Assembly (NCBI GenBank): GCA_015680685.1
Contig: MNCI01030629.1
Location: 489,980-553,979 of the forward strand
From: Gnetum montanum
Taxonomy: Eukaryota; Streptophyta; Gnetopsida; Gnetales; Gnetaceae
DNA length: 64,000 bases
Reading direction: 5' to 3'
Below are positions 1 to 12,639 of the stretch, in pieces. Position numbers and translations under genes: made by a program. Positions within the stretch are counted from its first letter, which is position 1. Each line of letters opens with the position of its first letter. The notes beneath the pieces are model-generated. The model was given only the letters and a program-made list of their open reading frames with translations. It searched no databases and was not told the origin of the DNA.

Positions 1-577
1 CTTGAAGGCAATGGAAAGTAATATTGACTAATCTAGGAGAGAGGGGGTGAGAGAATCTAAACTAGCCTAAGTGCGATGAGCATCCATACCTTGATTATCT
101 GTACACATCTTGAACTTTGTGCATGACTACCACTAGGATTACCAAGCGCAGATCCTAGGTACACTACTGGGTTACCAAGAAGTCACACTTAAATGCTCAT
201 AATCAAGTCGTACTCATTCCATGTTTAACATGAGTTTAAGGGTGAGAGAGATTAACTAGGAAAGCAGTAAATAAAAATTAATTAAATGATTAAGCTAAGT
301 GAATGCTGTAATGATGAAGTAATCTTTATCTTTAGTGCCAGTCATGTGCATGTCCAAGTACGTCACACTCGAATAAAGGATGTCGTACAATTACAATCAC
401 CACACTGTAGGCATACATTGAGAGGAAAGGGTTGAGAGGAAAAATGAAAAATAAAATCAAACTAACTCTAAAACTAAGAACTCCCTCACTAATCTATCTA
501 CCTCTTATTTATAGATGAGGAGACAGGCCGCAATATCCCATACATGATATTGCGGTCGCCCAAATGATGATACATCA
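1..577 (-). mobile_element. Element A, 3' LTR (left copy, cut by window edge)
   Basis: The stretch from about 150 to 577 is repeated with a few percent divergence at 7030-7511, including the phrase around 'ctactgggttaccaag' and the block 'aagtacgtcacactcgaata'. The two copies flank an internal region, so they form an LTR pair. The copy ends ...CATCA at 577, followed directly by a C-rich run whose complement is a polypurine tract. That makes this the 3' LTR of an element lying on the minus strand. The start of the LTR (expected TGATGAG...) is not seen in the window. The family relation to elements B and D is inferred from the shared end, the shared polypurine tract context and the shared TATA region. 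Confidence 0.8.
501..577 (-). promoter_or_regulatory. Element A 3' LTR U3: TATA box and palindromic block
   Basis: Read on the minus strand, the LTR begins TGATG, passes through a short block containing GATATTGCGG-like palindromic words (about 523-570), and reaches CTATAAATAAGAGG at 514-501. This is a good plant TATA box about 65-75 bp inside the LTR start. The same TATA word lies at the corresponding place in the other LTRs of this superfamily in the window. U3 would therefore be very short. Transcription start position is inferred, not seen. Confidence 0.6.
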
Positions 578-600
578 TACCCCCACGACTGAATGAAAAC
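578..600 (-). other. Polypurine tract of element A
   Basis: On the minus strand the bases just before the LTR read ...CAGTCGTGGGGGTA followed by TGATG. The same G-run followed by TA sits at the matching position next to the left LTRs of elements B (40426) and D (31334). It is the expected plus-strand DNA primer and fixes the orientation of element A. Confidence 0.75.
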
Positions 601-744
601 TCATTCTCAAGTTACAACGATTACACAGTGGATAGGTATGGGATTATTGGATTGTGAAAATGGGATTATGCCATAGTGTGAGAAAAATAAATAAAGACAC
701 AACACAAAGAATGTGCTACAACTACAAAATTGTGGAACTCATGT

Positions 745-3400
745 AGTTCCTAGTAGCAATGGCTCCTCCATTGGTGCTTTCCCTTTGTCTTGTGCTCCAG
801 GTTTTGAGACTTGGTAGTGTTGGAGTATAGCCTAGAGCTTCTCCTCTTCAGTATGGGGATCCTGTCCATCCATGCTAATGTTTCAATGTTTGACGGAGTT
901 GGCACTTCCCACGGATAGGGTAGTTGCGGAAACATCTGATTGGCCTTGACATACCAGGCCGCAAATACCTATCGTTGTTCTTCGTAGGCTCTAGCTTTAT
1001 CTTTGTATTCCTGGAAATCTGCAAGCCATTGAGCCAAATCTACTGTCACATCTTTTTGGCCTTGGTAGCTTGCTTTCACCACCTCAAGTTCAAAATTTAC
1101 AACCTCCAGTTTTTCCAACAACTTCTTGCATTCTGCAAATTCTACTTCATATTTAACATAGGTGGTTGCTACTTGATGCTCATGCTCTATCCTCGAGCAC
1201 CCTTCTATTAACATGGCAAGGTTGGCATACCATAGGTTTATCAACTCCATGTATTCTGTTAGATCCTAAATCTGCAGGTCTTGGTTCTTAACTTCCGCTT
1301 GGTGGGCAAAAGCATATGTGTCCAATATGACCCGCCAGTCAATTTGTTGAGCACTGATAGCATTGATGTGGGCCTTGGCCATATGGATCTCCTTCTCAAG
1401 GATCTGTTTGTACATCCCCACCTGATCTCAAAAGTGCTCGTTCAACTTTTCATGTTGTTTAGCCTCATTTTTCCACGAGCTTATTTCAATGGATATCTTT
1501 TGGTGAATTGCGCATGCCTCCTCCATTAAGAGGGTTCTATTCTCCCTGGCTAAACAACTTATGTCTTGGTTGACCTGGATGAATTATTCTCAAAATTGAT
1601 GTAAGTGTTCCTCGAGAACATCTTTTGCTTTTCCATAGTGGTCAACCGAAGGTTGTCAGCAACGAGCTGTTTATTTTCTTCTTGTAAGGTGTTGAGTGCC
1701 TTAATATGTGCATGAGTTTGCGCTTGTGCTACAGAGGCATCCCAAATAGCCTTCTCTTTTTCATAAACCACCTTTTTTTTCTCTACTATTAGCTTGGTTA
1801 GTTTCTTAGTTCTGAAATTATCTAGCTGGTCTTCAGGAACAAATTGTAAAGGATCCCACTATGTTGCTTGTAGGACCACAAGCTACTCTTGTAATTTCTG
1901 CACCTCTGCTTTATCATGTTTGGCCCTCACTTCTATTAAGACAAGCTTTCCCTTTATGAAAATGAGGTTTGACTGAATTGCTGTAACATCCTGAGGGATG
2001 TCATTACTTGTCCTGTTTGTAGCAATCGATCAAGCGCATCCTCATGTTCCGCAGGAGTCATTGAGGTTCTAGCCAAAATTTGAGCATCCCGTGCTCCTGT
2101 GAGATCTACTAGTGGCACAACAGGTACATTGAATGATTATTTGATGTGGTCTATGACCACATCTACGGCTCCTGCAGCACCCTGGTGTTGCATGACCACT
2201 ACAGTGGTCCCTTCACCAGTTTCTAATTACACTTGGAAAGATGTCATGTTTCTTGAGATCTATTGTGACCAACTACTTTCCCCTTCTCCTGTATGGATCA
2301 ACACTTCATCCCTTGTGTGATCCAAAGAAACAGTGGGCTGAATGACATCATCAATGATGTGGAAGAGATTTGCGTCATCACGACTCCCCCAACTAATCAT
2401 CTTACTGATGGCCCTGAGATGGATCATCAATAGTCTGTAGTCTTGCAGTGACGGCTGATCCTAGCCTATGATGGATGCTGCTTCCTGTTGTTGATTGGGT
2501 TTTGTGCTTGGAGGTTGGCTGGGTCCTACAAGTTGAGTTGCAGTTGGTCTAGCCATCTATTCTTCTTCTTCTGGCCCCAACGTCTCACCAATAATTTTCC
2601 TTGCGACTGGTGGCTTTAACAGTTCAGCATAGGAAGCATTTTGGGCTTTTCTGAGGACATCATTGGTGTACCCCCTGATACTAGCATGTCAGCAAAGCTT
2701 TCTGATAAGACAAGGGAAAGGCAACGTCATCTTCCCTATCTTCCATTCCTCAAACTACCTTAGGATCTCCATTAAATATAGATGCGGCATGTTAGCATCA
2801 ACCTTTTCCATTAGCACTACACATCCTCTTGCTACATACGTTGATATCCTTTTTAACCCCTTTATGGGAAATATGTGATATGTTCCAGTTTTAAAGTAGA
2901 TCCTCTCTTTCATCGTCAACTCACCAAATGTTTTATCTTTGCCATACGCCCTTTCCAACCAATCCCGTCGCACATCAGGATCTAAACAGGTGGATAACTG
3001 AGCAACTTTGGGCCTTGTATTCAGAAGGTTTAACACTTCCAAAATGGCCTGTGTGGAGAAATCAACTATCATACCACAAATATTAACAGTGGTTCTTTGT
3101 TCCCTATTGTGCCAAAATTGGTACATCTCCCCTAGGTATCAGGCACCGCTTTCAGAGAGGGTGGGCCATAAGGGAGATCCTTTGAGGTGATCCCTAATGG
3201 CCTCAGGAGTAAACTCTACAAAAGATTCAAAGTTCAATTCCACAATCACCACAGTGAATGTGAACTTTTCATGGATGGCCTGAACACAATCTTGGGGCAA
3301 CGTGAGATGTTGTCCCTGTTCAGGCGCTGCAACAGTTCCTCCTTCTACCTACCCAGACTGTACGGTAGGAGGGTCCTCTTAATGAATACTGAATGACTAC
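745..3400 (-). pseudogene. Extra reading frame of element A, unrecognised, coiled-coil rich
   Basis: Minus-strand frames with few stops run from about 3400 down to 745, nearly 900 codons, joined by several frameshifts. The upstream part (3126-2755) is a soluble-looking segment of 123 residues with DVRRDWLERAYGKDKTFGEL. It is followed by a Pro/Gln-rich stretch (about 2600-2450) and then heptad-like, Glu/Lys/Gln-rich coiled-coil segments (1771-1559 with KALNTLQEENKQLVADN; 1250-969). A short tail ends at about 750 (PQLPYPWEVPTPSNIETLAW). I do not recognise the family. It sits between the 3' non-coding region and the polypurine tract, the place where Athila-type elements carry an env-like frame, but no signal peptide or membrane anchor is evident. 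Elements B and D lack it. It may be a captured host gene or an element-specific protein. Confidence 0.5.
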
Positions 3401-3449
3401 TCCTCCTATTTTGCATGTTTTCTGGCAAGATCTTATCTTCCACCTCTCC

Positions 3450-4980
3450 TAGCAAGATTTTCTTGAAATAAACGATGTAAATTAGGACATTGGGCTATTA
3501 TGAAGGGGTTCTAAGGTAATTAGATGGTCTTGAAGGCACGAATAATTATGATGGTGTGGAAATGATCAATAAAAACCTTGGGTGGTAGAGAAAAAGGCTA
3601 TGTGATGGTACATAGGAACGTTGAAATTTAGAGGGGTGATAGTAGGAAAAGAAAATCATTAAAAATATACTAAGGGTAAGAAATGGTGTGTGTGAGCTAT
3701 GTCATAAGTGAAGATTACAAAAAGTTACACAAGTGGGTCCTCCCTAAAGCAGGTTCCAACCTATAATGCCCTTGTGTAACCACACTTAAAGTGTTCGTGG
3801 GCACTAGAAGGGTTAAATGTAATCCACACTGATTCTAAAAAACACACACAAGTAAATATCACCGGAATGAAATAAGAATTCTATGTTACATGCGACACGA
3901 ACCACAATTACATGAACAATGAGATGAGACGAACTATAGAAAGGGATTGTAGAGATTGGGGCATGAGGTAACTAACCCTAGGCATAGTGAATCCTACGTG
4001 TAAAGCATGATTAACATGTCATTAACCCATCGTTCCAAGATCAGGACTAAGTCCATTCCTCTGATCAGTGACACCGCATTGTTTCATCCCCATGATGAGC
4101 GACTATGAGAGTACCATAACAACAAGGTGTACGATCACTTGGCATTTTGTTCAAGGGAGGAGTGATTTTTATTTTGTGGAACTTTTCTTTTTCTGCTTTT
4201 CTTTTCTTTTTCTTTTTTTCTCTTTTTTTTCGAATGCTAAATCCAAAGAAGTCACCAACCTTCAGGCATGGGTGCATGTCATTCCAGTGGGACCCCCTAG
4301 AACAACATTGGATTTTTGAGTGCCCTTTTGATTACTCTTACTCCCATTTTTTGTTAGATCTACAAGGATCTTAGTACAACCACGTTGCATGATAACTCTC
4401 ATAGACGTCACTAAAGAGAATCCACAAGTCCCCTTGATGTCACAGCCTAATCATTTCCTCTTGGTCCATCCTTCTTCATTCTAGGTACAATGAACACAAA
4501 ATTAATTTTCAGTTTTAAAAATGTCAAGAATATCACGATACCCTCGAATAGAACCTCTTATTTGTAGAATGGATGAGTGGGTGTAATGGGCTCACTATCC
4601 AAATAATTGACCACTTGTGACTCAACAACATAGAACACACCTCAACCAATGATCCACATGAGTGTTTTATTCATAGACGAGATTACTTATAAAAAACATA
4701 AAAGGACAAAAAGACAAGAAGATAAAAAAGATAAAACAAGAAATTGAAAAATTGAAAAATAGAAAACAAAAAGTTGTAAAATTAAAGAAAATAAAAAGTG
4801 GTTATTAATCCTGCTTGTTATTAGGATGGGGGGTATCCTGCATAACTAAACAGTTGAGGATAGCAAGGATTAATAAATGAAAGATGAGGATCCTTGCATG
4901 TTGGAACTATTGGAACTTGTCCATACTTACCCCATCGGGGTTCACACACTTGATTATAATAAGCATAATGGGGCAATTTG
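3450..4980 (-). other. Element A non-coding region shared with B and D
   Basis: No coding frame is recognised. Blocks here resemble parts of the 3' non-coding regions of B (41160-42300) and D (32020-33350), for example 'gtgggtcctccctaaagcagg' here versus 'tgggtcctccccaaagtagg' in B. The similarity shows that A is a relative of B and D in which pol has been lost and the extra frame at 745-3400 lies between this region and the LTR. A T-rich tract at 4170-4230 is low complexity. Confidence 0.5.
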
Positions 4981-4989
4981 TATGATGTA

Positions 4990-6038
4990 GTTCCTAGATA
5001 ACGAGTTGACCCACTATGATGTTTGTGACCAGAAGATGGTATGTAGGGATTGGGTTGTCGCTCTCCATTCTTGTGTTCATTGGGCTATATTGTTGTTGGA
5101 GTGTGAGTTGGTGGCCCTGATGGAGAGGCATTTGGTTTGAAGATATGGATGCACCATAGTGTGGGACTTGTGCTAAGTTGGAGGATGTACTGGCCTTGAA
5201 ATTGTGTTGTTCCTTCCTAGGATCATTTCTAAAGAAGGGATGCCTTCGATGTTGCTAAGGTCTCTCACTATTGTTGGAAGTAGTAGCACAAGTAATGTTC
5301 ATGGGTTGTTGCTATGGTGCATACATCTTAGAGATAGTTGGTGGCGATGTATAAGGAGGGAAAGGATGAGAATGTTGAAATTGAGGAGAAGTGTATGATA
5401 CACAAGGCGGTGGTTATGTTGAAGAAATGGGTTGATAGTATTGAGGAGAATGGTAATACGGCGAGATAGAGTATGTTGGCCCATTTGGGGAAACAAGATG
5501 TTGAACTAGATAAGCGTTTGGGTTTAGATGATATGAAGGGCGTCTCCAGTTTAAGGGTGGTCTCCCCCATGATTGGGATTGTTGCCACTGTGATTAAACA
5601 TATTATCTCTGTACAAACTCTGGATATAACGTGTTTCCCCAATGCTCATGTAAATGTAACAATGTTGGGCATTGGCCCTTGGGGTGATCGTACAAGCATA
5701 TGTTGCATTCATACGTGTGATTGGTAGTTGAGCTCTTATTTTCCTTATCCCTTCTTTCCGATTGTCTAATGTTTTGTCTTGCTTCTTGGGTTGTCAAAAC
5801 TCTATCTCCAATAATATTGATAAATTATCCACACTTTTTATATGTCCATTCCAACATCTTATTAATCTTTGCCTCAACTTCTTCTAATGATTTTGTATTG
5901 GCAAAGGTGGTTCTTTCTCCTTGTGATAGGTTGATTTCTCCTTTTTATGATCATGGGCCTTTGTTAAGTTGAGATTTTAGTCCCGTTGATGTTTTTCAAA
6001 ACTCTCCCATCTAGCCATTTCTCCTTTTTTTGCTACCC
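4990..6038 (-). pseudogene. gag: Element A gag, C-terminal part with zinc knuckle
   Basis: The minus-strand frame at 5797-5603 contains CNICLYDHPKGQCP, a CX2CX3HX4C zinc knuckle of the type found in plant Gypsy gag proteins. Downstream, after frameshifts, is a Pro/Tyr/Ser/Gln-rich tail (to about 5000), comparable in position and composition to the tail of the B gag at 43599-43333. The N-terminal capsid part would fall in the N gap at 6039-7029. Gag packages element RNA into virus-like particles in the cytoplasm. Stops and frameshifts show that it is dead. The zinc knuckle is seen directly; the rest is inferred from layout. Confidence 0.6.
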
Positions 6039-7029
6039 NNNNNNNNNNNNNNNNNNNNNNNNNNNNNNNNNNNNNNNNNNNNNNNNNNNNNNNNNNNNNN
6101 NNNNNNNNNNNNNNNNNNNNNNNNNNNNNNNNNNNNNNNNNNNNNNNNNNNNNNNNNNNNNNNNNNNNNNNNNNNNNNNNNNNNNNNNNNNNNNNNNNNN
6201 NNNNNNNNNNNNNNNNNNNNNNNNNNNNNNNNNNNNNNNNNNNNNNNNNNNNNNNNNNNNNNNNNNNNNNNNNNNNNNNNNNNNNNNNNNNNNNNNNNNN
6301 NNNNNNNNNNNNNNNNNNNNNNNNNNNNNNNNNNNNNNNNNNNNNNNNNNNNNNNNNNNNNNNNNNNNNNNNNNNNNNNNNNNNNNNNNNNNNNNNNNNN
6401 NNNNNNNNNNNNNNNNNNNNNNNNNNNNNNNNNNNNNNNNNNNNNNNNNNNNNNNNNNNNNNNNNNNNNNNNNNNNNNNNNNNNNNNNNNNNNNNNNNNN
6501 NNNNNNNNNNNNNNNNNNNNNNNNNNNNNNNNNNNNNNNNNNNNNNNNNNNNNNNNNNNNNNNNNNNNNNNNNNNNNNNNNNNNNNNNNNNNNNNNNNNN
6601 NNNNNNNNNNNNNNNNNNNNNNNNNNNNNNNNNNNNNNNNNNNNNNNNNNNNNNNNNNNNNNNNNNNNNNNNNNNNNNNNNNNNNNNNNNNNNNNNNNNN
6701 NNNNNNNNNNNNNNNNNNNNNNNNNNNNNNNNNNNNNNNNNNNNNNNNNNNNNNNNNNNNNNNNNNNNNNNNNNNNNNNNNNNNNNNNNNNNNNNNNNNN
6801 NNNNNNNNNNNNNNNNNNNNNNNNNNNNNNNNNNNNNNNNNNNNNNNNNNNNNNNNNNNNNNNNNNNNNNNNNNNNNNNNNNNNNNNNNNNNNNNNNNNN
6901 NNNNNNNNNNNNNNNNNNNNNNNNNNNNNNNNNNNNNNNNNNNNNNNNNNNNNNNNNNNNNNNNNNNNNNNNNNNNNNNNNNNNNNNNNNNNNNNNNNNN
7001 NNNNNNNNNNNNNNNNNNNNNNNNNNNNN
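6039..7029. other. Assembly gap (991 Ns)
   Basis: Run of N. It hides the N-terminal part of element A gag, its primer-binding site and the start of its 5' LTR. Confidence 1.
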
Positions 7030-7511
7030 AGATCCTAGGTATGCTACTGGGTTACCAAGTAGTCACACTTAAATGCTTGTAATCAAGTTGTACTCATTCC
7101 ACATTTAACATGAGTTTAAGGGTGAGAGATATTAACTAGGAAAGTAGTAAATAACAATTAATTAAATGATTAAACTAAGTGAATGCTACAATGATGAAGT
7201 AATCTCAATCTTTATTGCTGGTCATGTGCATGTCCAAGTACGTCACACTCGAATAAAGGATGTCGTACAATTACAATCACCACACTACGAGCATACACTG
7301 AGAGGAAAGGGTTGAGAGGAAAAATGAAAACTAAAATCAAAACTAACTCTAAACTGCCTTATTGATCTATCTACCTCTTATTTATAAATGAGGAGATAGG
7401 CCGTGATATCACGTATGTGATATCGCAGTTGGGCTGCGATATCACAGATGCGATATTGCGACCATGATATCACGTATGCAATATCGCGATCGCCCAAATG
7501 ACAACTCATCA
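7030..7511 (-). mobile_element. Element A, 5' LTR (right copy, truncated by gap)
   Basis: Closely matches 151-577. It includes the TATA word (minus strand, 7387-7374) and a longer palindromic block (about 7400-7497) with several copies of GATATCGC/GATATCAC. It ends in ...CTCATCA at 7511. Beyond 7511 the sequence changes to a plus-strand integrase relic, so 7511 is the element boundary. The target-site duplication cannot be tested because the other end is outside the window. Confidence 0.8.
7388..7500 (-). promoter_or_regulatory. Palindrome cluster in U3 of element A 5' LTR
   Basis: About 100 bp with five or more near-palindromic words built on GATATC flanked by GC (for example 'gcgatatcacagatgcgata'), directly upstream (minus strand) of the TATA box. 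The left LTR of A has a shorter version, so copy number differs even between the two LTRs of one element. Probable promoter/enhancer module; function inferred. Confidence 0.5.
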
Positions 7512-7519
7512 CTACTTCT

Positions 7520-8700
7520 CAAAAGGACATTGTACATAAAAGATTAAAATAGTACGTCATTGTAGGAGATAACACATTATGTTGACGATCCTATGATGGC
7601 ATATTGTTAGTGTGGTTAGGCAAAATTGAAGCCTAAACAGTCCTTGAGCAAGTTCATGAGAGCGTATGTGGAGGATATATAGGACCTAGAGCCATGGTCA
7701 CCAAGATTAGGCAACCAAGCTATTACTAGCCCTACATAGAAAGTTACTGCCTATAGAAGGTTAAAACTTGTGATACTTATCGATGACATAACAACTTGAT
7801 ACATGTGCTACCAACTAAGCTACACACTACTTAGATAACTTGAGCACTTCAGTGGTGGGGATTAGACATCATTGGACCTATAATGCCTAAATCTTCTACA
7901 TGGCATAGCTTTATCATCACTGCAACCAAATACTTTACAAAGTGGGTTGAAGTTATTTTCCTAAGAAAAACAACATCTCAACAAATCTGTAGATTCATAC
8001 TTGATAGCATAGTAGTCTATTTCGACATACCTATAATCATAGTCATAGAAAATGGACCATAATTTAGTAGCCAAGAAGCACAAAACTTTTGTCAAGATCT
8101 AGGCATCAAGCATTCCTTTTTGTCATCGTACTACCCTCAAGCCAATGTACAAGTTGAAGCTAGCAATAAGGCCATCATAAAATTGCTGAAAAAGATGATG
8201 AATAAAAGTAGACATAAGTGGCATAAGAGGCTTGTCCACAAACTCTAGGCCTACTGAAAAAAATATTAAACTATAACTAGTGTAACCCTATATAACCTAG
8301 TTTATGATTTTGAAGTTTTTTTTCCTCTTGAATTATAGGTTCCATCACTAAGGGTGGATTTTTTGGACTTCATCAATGATGAACAGAATAAGAAGCTATG
8401 TATCATTAACCTTGATTCGATGAAATAACAACACATACTAATGCTTGTTCACATTGAGTGATACTAGGAGAGATAGAAACAATAGCACCGTCATGACCTA
8501 AACAAAAAAAAATCAAGCAAGAAGACCTAGTCTTCAAGGTTGTCCACAAGCATGCAGACAAGTTCTCAGCCAACTAGGAGGGGCCTTTCTTGATCACCAA
8601 GCTTTATGACAATGGAGCATTTAGAATAGGATACATTAATGGAGATGGGTTGGCCAATCTAGTTAACCATTCCTATCTAAATCCATGCTACATCTAATGC
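7520..8700 (+). pseudogene. Integrase relic of a Tat-like Gypsy element (element G)
   Basis: Plus-strand translation with several in-frame stops gives a whole integrase. Around 7560-7640 is the lead-in RSYDGILL; around 7650-7780 is the zinc-binding domain (QVHESVCGGYIGPRAM ... KTCDTY), in which the second His is Tyr and the last Cys is Tyr. The catalytic core runs from about 7855 (WGLDIIGPIMP, first Asp) through TKYFTKWVEV and ENGP at about 8050 (second Asp now Glu) to QVEASNKAI at about 8150 (catalytic Glu). The tail has VPSLRVDFLD and GPFLITKLYDNGAFRI (to about 8690). Family features match the Tat branch of plant Ty3/Gypsy. Element A adjoins it at 7511 and may have inserted into it. Dead by stops and active-site changes. 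Confidence 0.8.
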
Positions 8701-11700
8701 AAGTTTCTTTGCACGTATGAACCAACAAGTTGATATCAATGGCCTTGCAACTAATGACAAGTGATCCTGCATAACCTTTCTCTATATCTCTCTCTCTATT
8801 CAGCATAATAAATGAACTATAAAGCTTTGTAACAATGGTGACCTCTGGTGGCCTAGTTTGCTCATGTGACCTTATGCATTATCTAGTAACAACACACTTT
8901 CTTTATTTTATTTTCTTATCCTCTTAAATTTATGCTTTTAGGATAAAGCCTAGAGTAGTAGCAAAGGTGCAGCTCATTGCAAAAGCAAATTACCACATGA
9001 CCTTGATGTGCAAGATTTAGTTAACTTGTTTTGTAGTGCCAAGAGTGCTTGTTTCACATCATGACTATTACCCTTGATTAAACCCAACCTCATAGCCTAA
9101 TTATGATCCTCCTCACTTTGAATAACAATGATGACCTATGTTTGGCACTCATGTGTTATGGTCATAAGATGTTTCCTTTGTTATGCTCCATCAAGTTCAT
9201 TGAATGTAACACATCTCATCCAATTGGAAATAAAATCAAACCTATCCTTGACAATGAAATCCAATGAAGATTTCACCCCACTAAAAAAATGGAAAAGCAA
9301 ACTACCAAGCAGCCAAAAGGCTAATGAAGACCAAAGGATAAATCAATGGCTCCAAACACACAAAGGGAGGAGTCTAATGGCCAAAAAAACCTTGAAGTGA
9401 GATATTGGTTCCTCAAGAACATTACCAAGTAACCTTTATCTCAAAAACACAAAGCACAAAGACCTCATTGACCATTCAAAATGTTATTTCCATAATTATA
9501 ATCATGATGCCAACATTTGAAACTCATTGTTAACCTTGTGACCATTCCTTTATAGCCAAATATAGCCTTTATTATTCCTTCAAAATCTCATATCATTATC
9601 ATAAGCACTCTTTGGCATGGTTTGACACTACTGAATCAAGCACAAAGAGAGAACATTTGTGATGGGCCTACAGTGATGTTTTGTATTCTTTGTCAATGTC
9701 TCTCAGGTTAATCCTTAAAACATTAACAAATAGGGGCCAATGAAACACCACCAAGAAAATGCATGTTGCAAGCCTTTTAGCCTTATAACTTTCACCACAT
9801 AAAACTTGAGGTTGGAATCTTATTGTAAAATGTGAAGTTTGTAATCCATGAGATGTAATTTCACATACTTTAACTTTTGGGGCTGAAAAAATGCCTCATA
9901 AGTTGTTGTAGCCTCACTTCTCAAGTGGAGAAAGTCCTACTATGTCTATATTTGGGCTTGGGAATGTTAAAAATACCTTTTGGATAGCCAAAATTGGCAT
10001 TTTCATGGGTTTTATGGGAGGTATGACCTTGTCTATGCTGGAAGCACCTATGCCCAACATTAGGGGGTGTGACTTTAATTCTCCCAACTATGCCCAGCAT
10101 AGTCACATCAAGGCCAATGTTGCCACATCAAGGCTAGCATTGGAGTGGTTGAAGTTTCATGTTTCATCGATTTTCAACATTACTTCCATAACTCTAGAAT
10201 TGCTATTAGAATGCCAGTGTGGGTGGGAGAGGCTAGCATGGATGAAAAGTCCATTTATTATTTTTTGGTAACCAGCATGGTTTTGGTTACTTAGGGGTAT
10301 CAAAACTTTCCACAAATAGTAGATATGCTAGAATCAAAAACTTACCACACCTACACATGATACCAATATTTCAATAATCATGGCATAAATTCAGTAGCCA
10401 TATAACCTATATCAGCTAATTTCAAACACCTAGAAGAGGTTCTTTGATTCTTCTCTTCTTGAATTCCACCACTTGGCAATTCCTATGACTTTGAATTAAG
10501 AGTAGACATAAAGCTTTTGATAATTCTTGAGCATGAAACCTTTGGTCACTGCAAAACATTTGTAACCTTGAGGCTTGTGTGAGACTTCTTGGAGTAACAC
10601 TGGACTACCTAGGCATCAATACTCCTAGCATGGTATCCCTTTTATGGAAAAATTCCTTCACATACCTTACCTCTCCTTGTAACCAACACTACAAATCTAT
10701 GAAGGAAACTTGCAAGGATTTTCAATTTTGGAGTTGGGGAGTACCTAGATCATGGTGTTGAATGTGATGTAAGACTACTAACTTCAACAAGCTTCAAACT
10801 CCATCAAAGCAAACCTCATGTGCATTTAGGAACCATTTGTACACATTCTAAACTTTGTTTATTTACAACATTTTCATTGTAATAAAATTCATAGTTCATT
10901 AGTTATGCAAAGTTATTAGAGTTTTATTTTATGCATTTATTTCTTAGATTAGATCTACAATATTTTACATTTCATTTACCCCCATTTATATTTCTCAAGT
11001 CCTTGGGTTATCGGCTAGACTGTTCAAGGAACCTTGGATCCTCTTTCTCAAGGGTCCTTGGGATCCATGGTTAGAACTATTCTACACCTAGGATTCTCAG
11101 TTTTCTAACAATTGAATTTTCCAGATGCATCACTAGCTAATGTTAACATTGATGCCAACATCAAAACCTATGGAACCCACATCTTACAATTGTTAACCTT
11201 CTTAGTCAACATGTAATTTCATTCCTTGATATTACAAGCTCCTCAGTGTCCTCACAACACAATTCAACATTAATCCAAGTTTTAAATAGGGTCTTGAAAT
11301 CTTGGAACTATATACTATATATAACTAAAAAATATTTCTAAGTTGCAATGATTCTAATGTTAGCATCTATGTCAGCATCACATCTTGTGGAACCCACATA
11401 ACCCAGTTTGCATGGTTAAACCTATTAAACACAAACTCTAGATAAAATTTACTTAACTCTAGGATCAAATTTGATAATTCTAATCCTATAAATATGTTAT
11501 CAAAACCTATATTTTAGGCTTGTTTTCTTGAGATCTAGAGCACTTTTCAAATTTTAGGAGAATAAGAGCATGAACAATAGACATTCGAGCATCTTCTACA
11601 TGCTTCATGGCCTCCACCATACCTCCCACAACTCCAACACTAATGATAATGTAGCATTAGCATTAGTTAAGAAGCATTAGTACTAGCACTTAGAATTTTT

Positions 11701-12639
11701 TAGGATCAACATCAATCTTTAGAGTTAGATTTTTTAACTCTAGTGTTAGTCTTGAGATACCTAGCCAAAATAGTCCTATTTTGGCCCCAATTAAATTCTA
11801 CATAGCATCTATAGCTTTCTCATTCATATATTCATACTTTATAACTTCAATTTCACTCTTCAAACCCACATTTTTTTTTATGAATTATGTCCTTATTAGT
11901 AGTTTTATTTCACTTATGTTTTTCATCAGCATTTGTAGTTTGGCCCTCCATAGGATACAAACACTTCTTTCATTAGAAATAAAGCATTTTTATTCTTTGA
12001 AAAGGAAACCAAAATTCTTTCCCCCATATCATAACTCTTGATATTTAAATATCTGATGTTCTTTTACTTATGTTTTACACTTAGATTTTATTTCATCGAT
12101 CATAGCTTATTATTTCATCAATCATAGCTTATTCCATACTTAGTTTATTTTTAGTAATTAATAATTTTATTTTTCATTAATTGACACTTAATTAATTTTA
12201 GCATTTAAACCAAACCTTTATATTAATTTCCTATCATTTTTGGTTTATTTATGGTATGCTAAGTCCACATTTGATTAGAGGTTTATATCCTATCATGTCA
12301 TAATCATTAATTAAGTAAGGTTATATTAAACAAAGGTCTTTGTAGCCTTGGATTAAGTATTCCAATACTTAATTTATGAAGGTGTTTCTTATAAGATTAA
12401 GGAAGAATAATATTGTAGGAACATTTTTGCCACTAGAAGGAGGGCCAATGGGATTTCTGATATTTCAAACCTCTCACCTAGTAGCTTATTGCTCCTTTCC
12501 AATACTTATAATTTTTCTTACCCCTGTCATATTTACATGGTCTTATTTTTCCATTTTCACTTGATCTTGTTTTCTTCTAAGCATGTTTGCTAGAGATAGT
12601 TGTTGACATCATGTCTAGCCAAGGTTTTGACTCCTCTCA
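8701..12639. other. AT-rich stretch without recognised gene
   Basis: Only short frames (the longest plus-strand ones at 9128-9400 and 9942-10271) with no recognisable domain. The first few hundred bases are probably the 3' untranslated part of element G. A diverged internal repeat pair lies at about 11125-11190 and 11350-11410 (both near 'ggaacccacat'). I see no LTR pair or RNA gene. Confidence 0.4.

Noticed and set aside
4065-4277. Lys/Glu-rich minus-strand frame in element A
   Set aside because: It is the complement of a T-rich low-complexity tract in the non-coding region shared with B and D.
5986-7082. Two 350-residue open frames
   Set aside because: They are almost entirely N; not real coding sequence.
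7388-7500. GATATCGC palindrome cluster as a CRISPR array
   Set aside because: Units are short and irregular, with no unique spacers, inside a plant LTR.
10057-10075. 'attagggggtgtgactttaa' as the polypurine tract/LTR start matching 28580
   Set aside because: Similarity stops after the TGTG; no LTR homology follows.
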